Notes: generated by a model not told the origin, from the letters alone. Shown: positions 51,536 through 61,053, numbered from the stretch's first letter. The stretch: DNA of 64,000 bases from JAXMAR01 sp046350295 (GCA_046350295.1 JAXMAR010000006.1:124001-188000); one strand, 5' to 3'. Made by a program: numbers and translations.

Positions 51536-51884
51536 CCGGCAGTTTTCGCCAGGGCCTGCCTTCGTTGCCAAGGCCCCGCGGGCAGGCCGGGCGCTTCCAG
51601 GCCGGCGATTCGCGACGCGTGCCATGCCCACCGCTTTGGGTGGGCATGCCTTGAAGCGGTTCGGCACGGTGGCGGTCACCCCACGCTCGACCCATGCTCA
51701 CCCAAAGCGGTGAGGATGGCACCGATGGCACCCGGCCGTAGACGGTGGATTCATGGTAGAAACGGGCGCCGCGCCGGGCGTTTTCGTGAGCACGCGCGAA
51801 GACCCAGACGACGGCGCCGACCCAGGCGCCCCACAGGATGAGGAGAGCGGCGGCCGAGGGCCAGAGGCGGAGGTGACGGCTCAT
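51516..51884 (-). CDS. possible small one-TM protein with repeat-derived tail
   Basis: MSRHLRLWPSAAALLILWGA begins a clear TM helix and basic stretch of about 50 residues. The remainder overlaps a GC-rich palindromic repeat region and looks non-native (VSMGRAWGDRHRAEPLQ). A real short membrane protein truncated or extended by a repeat insertion is possible. Confidence 0.35.
   Translation of the reverse strand: MSRHLRLWPSAAALLILWGAWVGAVVWVFARAHENARRGARFYHESTVYGRVPSVPSSPLWVSMGRAWGDRHRAEPLQGMPTQSGGHGTRRESPAWKRPACPRGLGNEGRPWRKLPATSSEP
51623..51648. repeat. CATGCCCACC hairpin
   Basis: CATGCCCACC (51623-51632) and GGTGGGCATG (51639-51648) form a perfect 10-bp stem with a 6-nt loop. A partial relative (CACCCAAAGCGGTG) lies about 55 nt further right. 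It is in the 3' flank of PIN module 2 and is probably a dispersed palindrome. Confidence 0.7.
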
Positions 51885-52002
51885 GGGGAATCACTTCACG
51901 GCTTCGGGTTCCCGGTAATCGGACTTGAGCGACTGGATGACCGCCTCTCCAACCAGGCTCGCCGCCGGCCAGCGGCTCACGGATCGGTAGAGCCATCATT
52001 CC

Positions 52003-52761
52003 TCAGCGCTGAACACACTCCGAAAACACAATCGACGAATATCTTTCGCGACCTGTTATCTTGAGCTGATCAACGCCCATGAACTTCCCCTTGAACTGAA
52101 TCGAATCCCCCGGACGAAGGCTCGAAAGCGTGTCCGCGTTCCTCCCGATGAAAGCTCCGCACAGCCCAGGCCGTTCACCCTTGTCCGCGAGAATGACGAT
52201 TGCGGCGTCAAAAACCTCACCCGTCAACTCCCCTTGCGGGTCGGAACCGCCGAGTCGTAATTTCTCCTGGAAAATGCCCCGGATAGTTAGCGTGCGGCCC
52301 TTCAATCGCGTAGCGATACCAGGATCCCCCTGAACCAGCTTGATGAGATCGTAAGCGTCGTAGTTGTCCGCATCCGCAACTGGACGTGAAGGCTCCGTGG
52401 CTGGAAGCAGTCGGTCCCCTTGGCCATCTTTTCGGTCCCCTTGGCCGCCCTTGGTCCCACTCTCCCCACTACCGAGACCGAGGACCAGCAGTATGACGGC
52501 CAGAATCAATAGCGTCCCGCCCGCGCAAAAGGCGACGATTGGTCCCGTTTGCTTTGGTCGCGGAACGCAAAAATGCTCCGGGGGAGGCGGAAGGGGAGGG
52601 GCGTCCATCAAGGGGTCATGGGGGAGCGTAGGTTCAGCTACCGCCGGTCCCGCTGGAACGGTCAAAGGGAACGCGCACTTCGGGCACTTGGTCCGCTTGC
52701 CCGCGAAGTGGTCTTTGACGGAAAACGAACGAAAGCAACCGGGGCACTTGAAGGCGATCAC
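52003..52761 (-). CDS. zinc-ribbon - TM - OB-fold-like protein
   Basis: 252 residues. Zinc ribbon: CxxC pairs at C6/C9 and C26/C29. A Pro-rich linker is followed by a TM helix at about 74-97. The soluble end (about 130-252) has IKLVQGDPGIATRLKGRTLTI and LRPGDSIQFKGKFMG, like tRNA_anti-type OB folds found in exported or lipoprotein contexts. The first about 80 residues are nearly identical to those of the next gene upstream, with about 150 nt of unbroken DNA identity. Confidence 0.75.
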   Translation of the reverse strand: MIAFKCPGCFRSFSVKDHFAGKRTKCPKCAFPLTVPAGPAVAEPTLPHDPLMDAPPLPPPPEHFCVPRPKQTGPIVAFCAGGTLLILAVILLVLGLGSGESGTKGGQGDRKDGQGDRLLPATEPSRPVADADNYDAYDLIKLVQGDPGIATRLKGRTLTIRGIFQEKLRLGGSDPQGELTGEVFDAAIVILADKGERPGLCGAFIGRNADTLSSLRPGDSIQFKGKFMGVDQLKITGRERYSSIVFSECVQR

Positions 52762-52792
52762 GACAGACTCCTGCTTCGAAGGAGCGTCTTGC

Positions 52793-52830
52793 TCAGGGAG
52801 CTAGTTTCCGCAGGCGGGGGCCGATCTTGC
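52793..52830 (-). pseudogene. remnant of a second GYF-gene 3' end
   Basis: On the minus strand this reads PRLRKLAP then TGA, matching the last residues (APRLRKLAP) and stop of the GYF-domain gene at 54425. The following spacer to the next ATG is also similar. It shows that the duplicated block included the upstream gene's end. Confidence 0.7.
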
Positions 52831-52908
52831 GTCGCCATGCAGGTGTTGACCGCCGCCTTCGTTGTCGACGTCACCTGCCGGCGCTCGCAGCTTCCATAGA
52901 GCCCACGA

Positions 52909-54393
52909 TCAGGGTGGTAGGGGCCGATCAATGACCGACAGAACAAACGGTCCGGTGGTTCCTCCCACGTGCGACGTCGCGACGATGCGGTAGTTGCCGT
53001 CGGTGAGCGCCGTGTGCTGAATCATCGAGTTTAGGCCAACAAAATCGTCGTTCTCCGCGAGTCTCCGGCCCGTGGGGTCTTCCAAGAACAGGTGGGTGTC
53101 AAACCCAGCAGCCATGTCGATCTGATATGTGACGCCAGCCTTCAATGGAACCGGATAGATCTTGCAGCGCGCGCCAGGAATATAGGGAGTGAGAGGGTCC
53201 ACAAAGGAGATTTGATCAACGACGGCGAATACCGGAAGCGTGGCGGGGCCGACCTTCGCGGGACCAGTACTAGCGCCGCCCGCGACGCGGCCGAAAACCG
53301 TAAACGTTCCGCCGTTCTCTCGGGCAATATCCTCGAGTTGCTTGCTGGGACGAATGCCACCGAAACCGATCCCAAGCCCGCCGCCGGAGATGCCGTCATA
53401 AAACCTTCGGACGGTGTCGGGAAACTTGTACGACTCGACCAACCTGACATAGCGATTCCCAAACCCGGCGCCTCCTAAGCGGCCGGCGCCAAGCGCGCCG
53501 TTGTTTTCAAACTGAATCGTGTTGATCACTACTTTTTTTGGCCTGGTCGCGTTCATCCTTGCCACCTCGGGGACAACCAGCGGGTTGAACTCACCGTCGG
53601 TCATGAAGAAGATCACGTCGGGCGCAGGATCGAGGGAAAAACACTTTTGGAAAGCAGGCAAGGGCTCGGTCCCGCCAGCGGGCCGAACCATGCGCACCCA
53701 GCGCATGATGTCATCCAGCGGCTTTCCACCCTCTACCCACGTGTCCAAGCCTGGCATTGGAATGATGTGGTCGTCAAAGAAGGAGACGTAGAAGTAGCTT
53801 CCTGGCTTGAACGATGATAGCGTCCTTCCCAACTCCTCGTGCAGACAGTCGATAGACGGCTTGAAACCCACCGCCTTGGTAAGAGGATCGACGAGCGAAA
53901 CGGGGTTATTCATGCTGCCGGAACGATCTGCAATAATGGCAAAGCGATGACCCTTGGCGACGCTCTGAAGGAACTGAACTTCGAGTTGCTCATCGGAGGC
54001 GCCCATTCTGTCGGTTCGGTCCGTGGGTCGCCGAACGCCCCGATCCGTCTTCGCTAGGCGGCCATCGGCCTTGGTATCGTCACTCTTGGCGCTCTCGCCG
54101 CCCCCCATTCCGATTACGAGCAGGATGACAGCGGCAACCAAGACTGAGCCGCCGGCGCAGAACGCGATTATCAACCCAGTCGGCTTCGGTCGCGGAACGG
54201 AAAAATGCTCCGGGGGAGGCGGAAGGGGAGGGGCGTCCATCAAGGGGTCATGGGGGAGCGTAGGTTCAGCTACCGCCGGTCCCGCTGGAACGGTCAAAGG
54301 GAACGCGCACTTCGGGCACTTGGTCCGCTTGCCCGCGAAGTGGTCTTTGACCGAAAAGGAACGCAAGCAGCTGGGGCACTTGAAGGCGATCAC
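52909..54393 (-). CDS. zinc-ribbon - TM - VWA - PPC-like protein
   Basis: 494 residues. The N-terminal zinc ribbon and TM are almost the same as those of the downstream paralogue. A VWA domain has the MIDAS motif IIADRSGSM near 150 (D-x-S-x-S), then DVIFFMTDGEFNPL. A C-terminal region of about 395-494 (KAGVTYQIDMAAGFDTHLFLED, LTDGNYRIVATS) is a pre-peptidase C-terminal-like beta-sandwich. It probably sits in the membrane with VWA and PPC on one side. Same-strand array with a GYF protein upstream. Confidence 0.82.
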   Translation of the reverse strand: MIAFKCPSCLRSFSVKDHFAGKRTKCPKCAFPLTVPAGPAVAEPTLPHDPLMDAPPLPPPPEHFSVPRPKPTGLIIAFCAGGSVLVAAVILLVIGMGGGESAKSDDTKADGRLAKTDRGVRRPTDRTDRMGASDEQLEVQFLQSVAKGHRFAIIADRSGSMNNPVSLVDPLTKAVGFKPSIDCLHEELGRTLSSFKPGSYFYVSFFDDHIIPMPGLDTWVEGGKPLDDIMRWVRMVRPAGGTEPLPAFQKCFSLDPAPDVIFFMTDGEFNPLVVPEVARMNATRPKKVVINTIQFENNGALGAGRLGGAGFGNRYVRLVESYKFPDTVRRFYDGISGGGLGIGFGGIRPSKQLEDIARENGGTFTVFGRVAGGASTGPAKVGPATLPVFAVVDQISFVDPLTPYIPGARCKIYPVPLKAGVTYQIDMAAGFDTHLFLEDPTGRRLAENDDFVGLNSMIQHTALTDGNYRIVATSHVGGTTGPFVLSVIDRPLPP

Positions 54394-54424
54394 GGCAGAC
54401 TCCTACTTCGATGAAGCTTCCTGC

Positions 54425-56041
54425 TCAGGGAGCTAGTTTCCTAAGGCGGGGGGCGATCTGGTCCGTGAGATATGCCGTGCTGTAGATGCTTTTTCCCCAT
54501 TCCGAATTGGGAGCGTCCTGAAGCAACCTCAAGGCTATTTCCCGCTGGGTCTTGTCCATCGCGCTAGCCGCAATCTTCTCGAGCGCGGCGACCTCGTCCC
54601 AAAAAAGTTCCCGGAAGACGCTCCTATCGACGACATCGGCGACCGTGTAGTCAAGCCATTTAAACTCCTTCCGCAGCTTTCGCGCGAGGTGGGCCTCCAG
54701 GAGGGGTAGTCCGGCGCCAGCAAAATCTGCCAGCTCGTTGACTGCTTTTTTCACTGCCGCCGCACCTGCGAGTGTTAGTCGCTTTTCCAGGTTCAGTCGC
54801 GGGAAGATCGCATCTTCGAGAAGCGAGCCGAAGTGAGGTTCAATACCTTTCAAGGCGCGAAGGGCATCCTTGCGAATCCCGTCGGCGTTGCTCACGGATG
54901 CGAAGCATAGCTCGCGAGAGATCTCACTCAGATCGACGATTGTTCTGGGAACTGAGGAAGGAAGCGGTCCGATCCGAGCGAGCGCGTCGATGGCGTTTCG
55001 GTATTTCTTCCGGTCCGTGTCACGGAGGACAGCCAGGAGCTTCTTGTATTCGTCCGCGATCTTCTTGTGGTGTTCGAGTCCTTCCGTCTCAGTTTTCCGC
55101 GCGTCTTCGAGTTTTTTGGCTGCCTCTTCGAGCTTCACCTTCGCGTCCTTATCGGCCTCGTCAGCGAGTCTGAATGCGGCGGCGGCCTTCTTTTCCGTCT
55201 CCTTGGCCAGAATCTCCTTGGCAGTCGCATCGTCGAGTTTCTTCCTCGCCTCGCTCAACTTATCGTCCGCCTCCTTTTCCTTTGCCAGGAGGGAGGCCGT
55301 CCGCTTCTTGAGGTCGCTTTCGCCTGCGTCCATTCGAGTCTTGAGGTCGCTTTCGCACGCGTCCAGAGCGGTCTGGCGCTTCGCGAGTTCGGCTTCCTTT
55401 GCACCGGCCGCGTTCTCCCGGATTTCGAGCTTCGCCTTCTCGGTGTCCAGGTATAGTTTGACGGGCTTTCTTGCCTCTTCGAGCGCCGCCTCGGCAGCGT
55501 CACGGTCTTCCCTCGCTTTTTTCCGCGCAGCCTCCGCCTTTGCACGGTCCTCTTCCACTTCCGCGGCCTTCGCAGCGGTCTGGCGCGCTTCCTCAATCCT
55601 TCCCTTCCATACCGCAGCGCCAATCGAGAAGAGGAGCCCTGTCACGCCGACGAACACGGCCGTTCCCGCGCTCGCCAAGTAAGGAAAGTTCTTGCGCGAC
55701 GAAAATCCAACGGCAACGGCTGTCAGACCGGGCAATATCGAAACGCCTCCGATAACTGCAGGCGCGATCGGAACCGACAAGACGGCCAAGACACCGGCCA
55801 ACAATGCTAGGCCGGCGGCAGCAGGCAAGCTGATGAGGGCAATAATCCGTCCGACATTTCCCGAGCCGCCGAAGAGCACATCCTCGATTGCGCTTACCGG
55901 CACCCACTCCTTCATGCCCTGCTTCCAAACCATGTCGTTCGGCCGAAGTCGACCTGACTCCAGCAGCGTTCGCATCTCGATGGGCGAAACGGGGCCGAAT
56001 TTCCCCTTGCGATCCTTCGTGTAGTACCATTCCTGGGTCAT
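54425..56041 (-). CDS. GYF_2 - multi-TM - coiled-coil protein
   Basis: 538 residues. The GYF_2 domain at 4-55 (EWYYTKDRKGKFGPVSPIEM, LRPNDMVWKQGMKEWVPV) binds proline-rich peptides. Two or three TM segments lie at about 64-150. A long Lys/Glu/Ala-rich coiled coil covers about 150-340. A helical C-terminus ends LRKLAP. Proline-rich linkers (PPLPPPPEHF) in the two downstream proteins are plausible GYF ligands, which would tie the three together. The ATG at 56041 begins MTQEWYY. Confidence 0.78.
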   Translation of the reverse strand: MTQEWYYTKDRKGKFGPVSPIEMRTLLESGRLRPNDMVWKQGMKEWVPVSAIEDVLFGGSGNVGRIIALISLPAAAGLALLAGVLAVLSVPIAPAVIGGVSILPGLTAVAVGFSSRKNFPYLASAGTAVFVGVTGLLFSIGAAVWKGRIEEARQTAAKAAEVEEDRAKAEAARKKAREDRDAAEAALEEARKPVKLYLDTEKAKLEIRENAAGAKEAELAKRQTALDACESDLKTRMDAGESDLKKRTASLLAKEKEADDKLSEARKKLDDATAKEILAKETEKKAAAAFRLADEADKDAKVKLEEAAKKLEDARKTETEGLEHHKKIADEYKKLLAVLRDTDRKKYRNAIDALARIGPLPSSVPRTIVDLSEISRELCFASVSNADGIRKDALRALKGIEPHFGSLLEDAIFPRLNLEKRLTLAGAAAVKKAVNELADFAGAGLPLLEAHLARKLRKEFKWLDYTVADVVDRSVFRELFWDEVAALEKIAASAMDKTQREIALRLLQDAPNSEWGKSIYSTAYLTDQIAPRLRKLAP

Positions 56042-56159
56042 AGGGCTTTCCCCCCGCGTGCGAATGCGGAACCGTAGGCGTCCGCGTGCGCGCCGCGCCT
56101 TGTGGGCGTCATCGCGCGCCCTTCGTATTTCCCTCCATCACCGGCGATCCGTTCCATCG

Positions 56160-56247
56160 TGATTGGACGAGTGTACCACTATTGTCGTATATAGCAACAG
56201 TTTTGTGCGATTTGCGATGCCAGCCGCGTCGGCCAAGATAGGGCGCT
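56160..56247. promoter_or_regulatory. AT-rich divergent promoter region
   Basis: This short AT-rich stretch (TTGTCGTATATAGCAACA around 56180-56200) lies between the GYF gene and the XRE regulator, in contrast to the GC-rich surroundings. It is the likely promoter and possible operator area for both; exact boxes are not assignable. Confidence 0.35.
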
Positions 56248-56622
56248 ATGCCGCGTCGCAAAAAGAGAATCAGACACGACGAGGTGGTCGGGCTTTTTGG
56301 GGAGAAGCTGCGCGAACTCCGTCTGAGCGCAGGGCTAAGTCAGGCGGACTTGGCGCGCGCGGCGCAGGTAACCACAAACTACATCTCTCGGTTGGAAGGT
56401 GGGGGAGCGGCTCCGGGAATCGACCTCGTTGCTCGTCTATGCTCGGCGCTCGGCGCCACGGTTGGCGATCTTGTTCCCATTAGCGCAGATCGGGACGCGT
56501 TGGCCGTTATCCGTGATCAGGCGAGGACAACATTCGAGTTGTTGATGAGTACCGCAGATCGCGCAATGTTGGTCGTGCTGAATCAGGTTCTCGTTCGGCT
56601 GAAGGAGCAGAGCAACGGGTGA
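56248..56622 (+). CDS. XRE-family transcriptional regulator
   Basis: 124 residues. The helix-turn-helix lies at about 18-65: LRELRLSAGLSQADLARAAQV, TTNYISRLEGG and DLVARLCSALGATVGDLV. The short helical tail may dimerise. It is divergent from the GYF/VWA array and convergent with the type IV endonuclease gene, so either could be a target. Confidence 0.88.
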   Translation: MPRRKKRIRHDEVVGLFGEKLRELRLSAGLSQADLARAAQVTTNYISRLEGGGAAPGIDLVARLCSALGATVGDLVPISADRDALAVIRDQARTTFELLMSTADRAMLVVLNQVLVRLKEQSNG

Positions 56623-56677
56623 GAATGGCGTGGCTTCCCGGGTGCGAAGATGACCGTTGCTGCGGTGCGACGGCGAT

Positions 56678-56803
56678 ACAACTCCTTCGGAGTAGGAAGG
56701 GGTTGTCTGGCGGCGTTCCCAGGGTAGGCGCTGCGCGCCAACCCTGGGCTTCGAGGTGTAACGCCTTTGGCGTAGGGTTGGGGCGTGGAGGTCGTTTGCT
56801 GCG
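56678..56803. repeat. A-B-A triple-hairpin repeat, single arm, copy 1
   Basis: ACTCCTTCGGAGT (UUCG-type tetraloop hairpin), then CCCAGGGTAGGCGC...CCAACCCTGGG, then AACGCCTTTGGCGT, followed by TAGGGTTGGGGCGTGGAGG. The same about 125-nt unit recurs at 57908 with only a few changes, in the same orientation. Confidence 0.88.
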
Positions 56804-56904
56804 CGGCGGGCGGGATGGTCGGGATCAGGGCGTTTCAACGGCCGCGCGTAGGACATGCGAGGCGTGAGCTACAATGCTCACCGGCAGATGGCGCCGCCGA
56901 GTCC

Positions 56905-57801
56905 TCACGCACCTTGAAACCGATTCCGCCGATGCCATGCCACGTGCAACGGGCTCGGCCGCAGCGACGCCTCGCTCGGCAACCGTAGCCGGTGGCCGTG
57001 GTAGGAAGCGAGCGCCTTTTGGTCCGGACTCTCCTCGGCGAAGCGGCCCGTGGCGACGACGATGCGGCAGTCGTCGGTCAGGGACCAGAGGCCGTTGTCG
57101 AAAAGCCAGTGCGCGTTCTTCGAGAGCGCCAGGCCGTTTCCCGGTTCATTGTTGCGCGAGTCGGCAAATGGATGGATGTGGGCGGCGTCCACGATGCTCC
57201 CGGCGCTGATCGTCGTTAGTCGGTAGCCAGTCAGCGCGCAGGTGTAGTTGTAGGCGGCGACGATCGTGAGGCGGAAGCGCGCTTCGCGGCCCTTGGCCTT
57301 GGCTTGATCGGCGCCGAGGGTCCGGTCGCGCTTCAGCTCTTCGTCCGAGGGGACGGGCAAGCCGGTAAGCGCGTGAAGCGCCAGCCTCTCCTCCGGCTCG
57401 AAGTAGGTCGCGATGAGGAGCCGCCGCGCCTTCTCTCGCAGCAGCGGCTGCTTGGCGAATGCCAGGAAGTCCGACGTGAGCGCCGCGAGCTGCGTGCCGC
57501 GCCGGTCGGTCGAGATCGCGCCATCCTTGCCGAGGGGCGACCAGAATCCGTCCGACTGCATGTGGTGAAACGGCAAGCGAATATCGGGCCGCTGCTTCCG
57601 CCGCTTCGCGACTACGCTCCAGTACGTAAAGAACCGAAACGCGAGTTCCGGCGTCAGCGCCAACAGCGCCGGCAATTCGCCCTCCTCCGCCAGGTCGAGG
57701 ACCACAAGCAGCAAGAGCGGCTTATGCGGCGCCGGATTTCCCTTCGCCCGATCGACGCGAAGGCGGCCGAGGCGGTGAAGGATTTGTTCGGGGGTGGGCA
57801 T
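56905..57801 (-). CDS. SBD-HNH type IV restriction endonuclease (phosphorothioate DNA-dependent type)
   Basis: 298 residues. The N-terminal sulfur-binding-like domain has HKPLLLLVVLDL at 26-37 and RPDIRLPFHHMQSDGFW at 71-87, the pattern of ScoMcrA-type SBD proteins. The C-terminal HNH nuclease has CALTGYRLT, DAAHIHPFADS (H208/H210), N217-N218 and KNAHWLFD (H231). Family members cut DNA carrying phosphorothioate modification. No dnd/ssp genes are visible, as expected for a restriction-only system. Flanked by two copies of the A-B-A repeat. Confidence 0.85.
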   Translation of the reverse strand: MPTPEQILHRLGRLRVDRAKGNPAPHKPLLLLVVLDLAEEGELPALLALTPELAFRFFTYWSVVAKRRKQRPDIRLPFHHMQSDGFWSPLGKDGAISTDRRGTQLAALTSDFLAFAKQPLLREKARRLLIATYFEPEERLALHALTGLPVPSDEELKRDRTLGADQAKAKGREARFRLTIVAAYNYTCALTGYRLTTISAGSIVDAAHIHPFADSRNNEPGNGLALSKNAHWLFDNGLWSLTDDCRIVVATGRFAEESPDQKALASYHGHRLRLPSEASLRPSPLHVAWHRRNRFQGA

Positions 57802-57907
57802 AGGAGCGCTCGGACCGGTCGTGGGCCGTGGTGTGTCCTTGACGGCGTATCCACCGTGGCGAAGGTTGACAAACGATCCTGGCGGGCGACCCGGCTGAGG
57901 GGCGACC

Positions 57908-58033
57908 GTAACTCCTTCGGAGTAGGAAAGCGTTGTCTGGCGGCGTTCCCAGGGTAGGCGCTGCGCGCCAACCCTGGGCTTCGAGGGGTAACGCCTTTGG
58001 CGTAGGGTTGGGGCGTGGAGGTCGTTTGCGGCA
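57908..58033. repeat. A-B-A triple-hairpin repeat, single arm, copy 2
   Basis: Nearly identical to 56678-56803 (one base differs in the A hairpin flank, GGAAAG versus GGAAGG, plus a few others). The two copies flank the HNH nuclease gene in direct orientation, about 1.2 kb apart. Confidence 0.88.
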
Positions 58034-58422
58034 GGAGCGGTGGCGGTAGGAGGCGGCAGTGGTCGCGTCTGGTTTGGTCGCGCTGGGGGTAGAAGAGCGG
58101 GATCGGGCGTGGTTGAGGCGGCGAGGCGGAATTGTCGGTGGGCGTGGTGGTTACGGCGGGGCGCCGATGTTAGTGGCCGAGACGTCGCGACGAGTGGGCG
58201 CCTGTGCGACGAGACGCGATGAAACAGCTGGCAGTAACGGGGCGGCGGGCGGTGTCCAGGTCGGTTGTCGGCGCCGACGGGTTCAAGGTCAGTTGGAGGG
58301 GGGGTGTGGTGGCATTTTGGCGTGGAGGATTTATGGTGGGCGCAGGTGGAGGAGGAGAGCGGGGTTGCGGGGGGAGGCGTGCGCCAATCTATTTGGCGCG
58401 GAGGCCACCTTTGCGGGCGCTT

Positions 58423-58454
58423 CGTTTAAGGTCGCAAATTGTGACCTTAAAGCG
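58423..58454. repeat. TTTAAGGTCGCA inverted repeat, external copy
   Basis: CGTTTAAGGTCGCAAATTGTGACCTTAAAGCG, a near-perfect palindrome (one mismatch and one indel) matching the element inside the ORF6N gene at 58799. Confidence 0.8.
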
Positions 58455-58494
58455 CGGGCTTCGTCCAAGAGCGAGCCGTCCGCCGGAGGGCCTT

Positions 58495-59017
58495 TTATTC
58501 CTCGTTCTCGCGGCTGAAACCGATTTTACCGCGGCGTTTCGGCGTGGGTGGTGGCGACATGAGTTGCCGGATAGCGTCGAATACCACTTTGAACTGCGCG
58601 TCGTAGCGCTGCTCCAGGTCGTCGATTTTGCGGGCCAGGTCCTTGTGGCGCCCGATGAGCTCGCGCAGCTTGACGAAAGCGCGCACCACATAGACGCTGA
58701 CTTCGTTGGCCGTCGGCGAGTTCAGGACGTTAGCGGCCATGATGGCCCCGTGCTCCGTGAAGACAAAGGGCAGGTATTTGCGATGCTGGCCGCGACCTGG
58801 CTTTAAGGTCGCATTTTGCGACCTTAAAGCCGCCGACTCTTCCGCGGTGAGTCGCCACATGAAGTCGCCTGGAAACCGGTCGCGGTTGCGGCGCACTTTT
58901 GGTGGTCACGCCATAGAGCTTCGCCAGGTCGGTATCGAGGAGGACGTTTTGGCCGCGCACCGGCCTGATGAGCGGTTCGATCTTGTCCACCAGAATGATC
59001 TTTTTAGCGTCACTCAC
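58495..59017 (-). pseudogene. ORF6N/KilA-N-type DNA-binding protein, frameshifted
   Basis: GTG at 59017 (GGAGG upstream) starts MSDAKKIILVDKIEPLIRPV and DTDLAKLYGVTTK. In another frame the protein resumes at VRRNRDRFPGDFMWRLT, ALRSQNATLK and KYLPFVFTEHGAIMAANVLN, and ends with a coiled region. This is the ORF6N family found in phage antirepressors. The few residues normally before VRRNRDRF are missing at the break near 58900. The palindrome at 58799-58831 encodes LRSQNATLK. Confidence 0.78.
58799..58831. repeat. perfect 15-bp inverted repeat inside the ORF6N gene
   Basis: The arms GGCTTTAAGGTCGCA and TGCGACCTTAAAGCC around TTT are perfectly complementary. It lies within the coding region for a conserved ORF6N motif. 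The external copy at 58423 repeats its core. Confidence 0.9.
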
Positions 59018-59328
59018 CTTATGCCTCCGCTGGTGCAGCACGGTAGAACGATCACGTGGTAGCGGCGCTGTGTTATGGGGAGGATACGACGGCAACGCCC
59101 GAACTGGCCAGTGCGTGCGCCTCAGGTGGAGGAAGCGGCGGGGCGGCAAGGGGTTGCGTCGATGTCACGTACTGGCCAGGTGTTTTTGATTTGGCCAGTA
59201 CGGAGACAAGACGGCGAGCGTTTCAGTATCTGTGGCGTGTTGAAATAAAAGAAAAGAACGTGACCCCCCCACCCCCCGCCCCACACCCCCCAAAAGACGG
59301 GGGGTGATAGTAGACGCGTCGCCTTCTG
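59018..59328. other. intergenic region with C-run/G-run
   Basis: About 310 nt between the ORF6N start and the second DUF1501 stop. Apart from the C-rich block at 59264-59306 I see no gene. TACTGGCCAG-type short inverted repeats appear around 59165-59210. Confidence 0.4.
59264..59306 (-). terminator. G-quadruplex-prone and hairpin-forming 3' region of the DUF1501 gene
   Basis: On the minus strand, CACCCCCC/GGGGGGTG form an 8-bp stem just downstream of the stop. It is followed by G runs of 6, 4, 6 and 7 separated by TGT, C and T. A hairpin and a quadruplex would compete for the first G run. A pyrimidine-rich stretch follows. Confidence 0.5.
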
Positions 59329-60793
<1,465 letters not shown>

Positions 60794-60837
60794 CGGGAAA
60801 TCCAGCGTGTCCGTGAAGGAGAGCCGAGGCCTCTCGT

Positions 60838-61053
60838 TCTTTACCCCGAAGGGGTTGATTCACACAGCCCAGGGTCGCGGAGCGCACCCTGGGGAAGCGG
60901 CGGCGGACGGTTTTCCTACCCCGAAGGGGTTAGCTAAATCGACCGTGCGAGGGTGAAACAACCCCTTCGGGGTAGCCTACACCTGCATCACGCCCTCCCA
61001 GGGTGCGCTTTCGCGACCCTGGGCTTTGCGAACCAACCCCTTCGGGGTAGAAG
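60838..61053. repeat. 216-bp nested palindrome, A-B-A arms head to head
   Basis: Order: TACCCCGAAGGGGTT, CCCAGGGTCGCGGAGCGCACCCTGGG-type, TACCCCGAAGGGGTT, centre, then the reverse: AACCCCTTCGGGGTA, CCCAGGGTGCG...CGACCCTGGG, AACCCCTTCGGGGTA. Every sub-hairpin is self-complementary and the whole is also an inverted repeat. It fills the gap between the PSCyt1 stop and DUF1501 start. Confidence 0.9.

Larger units (their letters stand above)
57802..58494. other. gene-free region with repeats
   Basis: Between the HNH gene and the ORF6N gene. It contains the second A-B-A repeat (57908-58033), about 350 nt of G-rich, purine-skewed sequence (58040-58390), and an inverted repeat at 58423-58454 that copies one in the ORF6N gene. 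I see no supportable protein gene. Confidence 0.5.
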
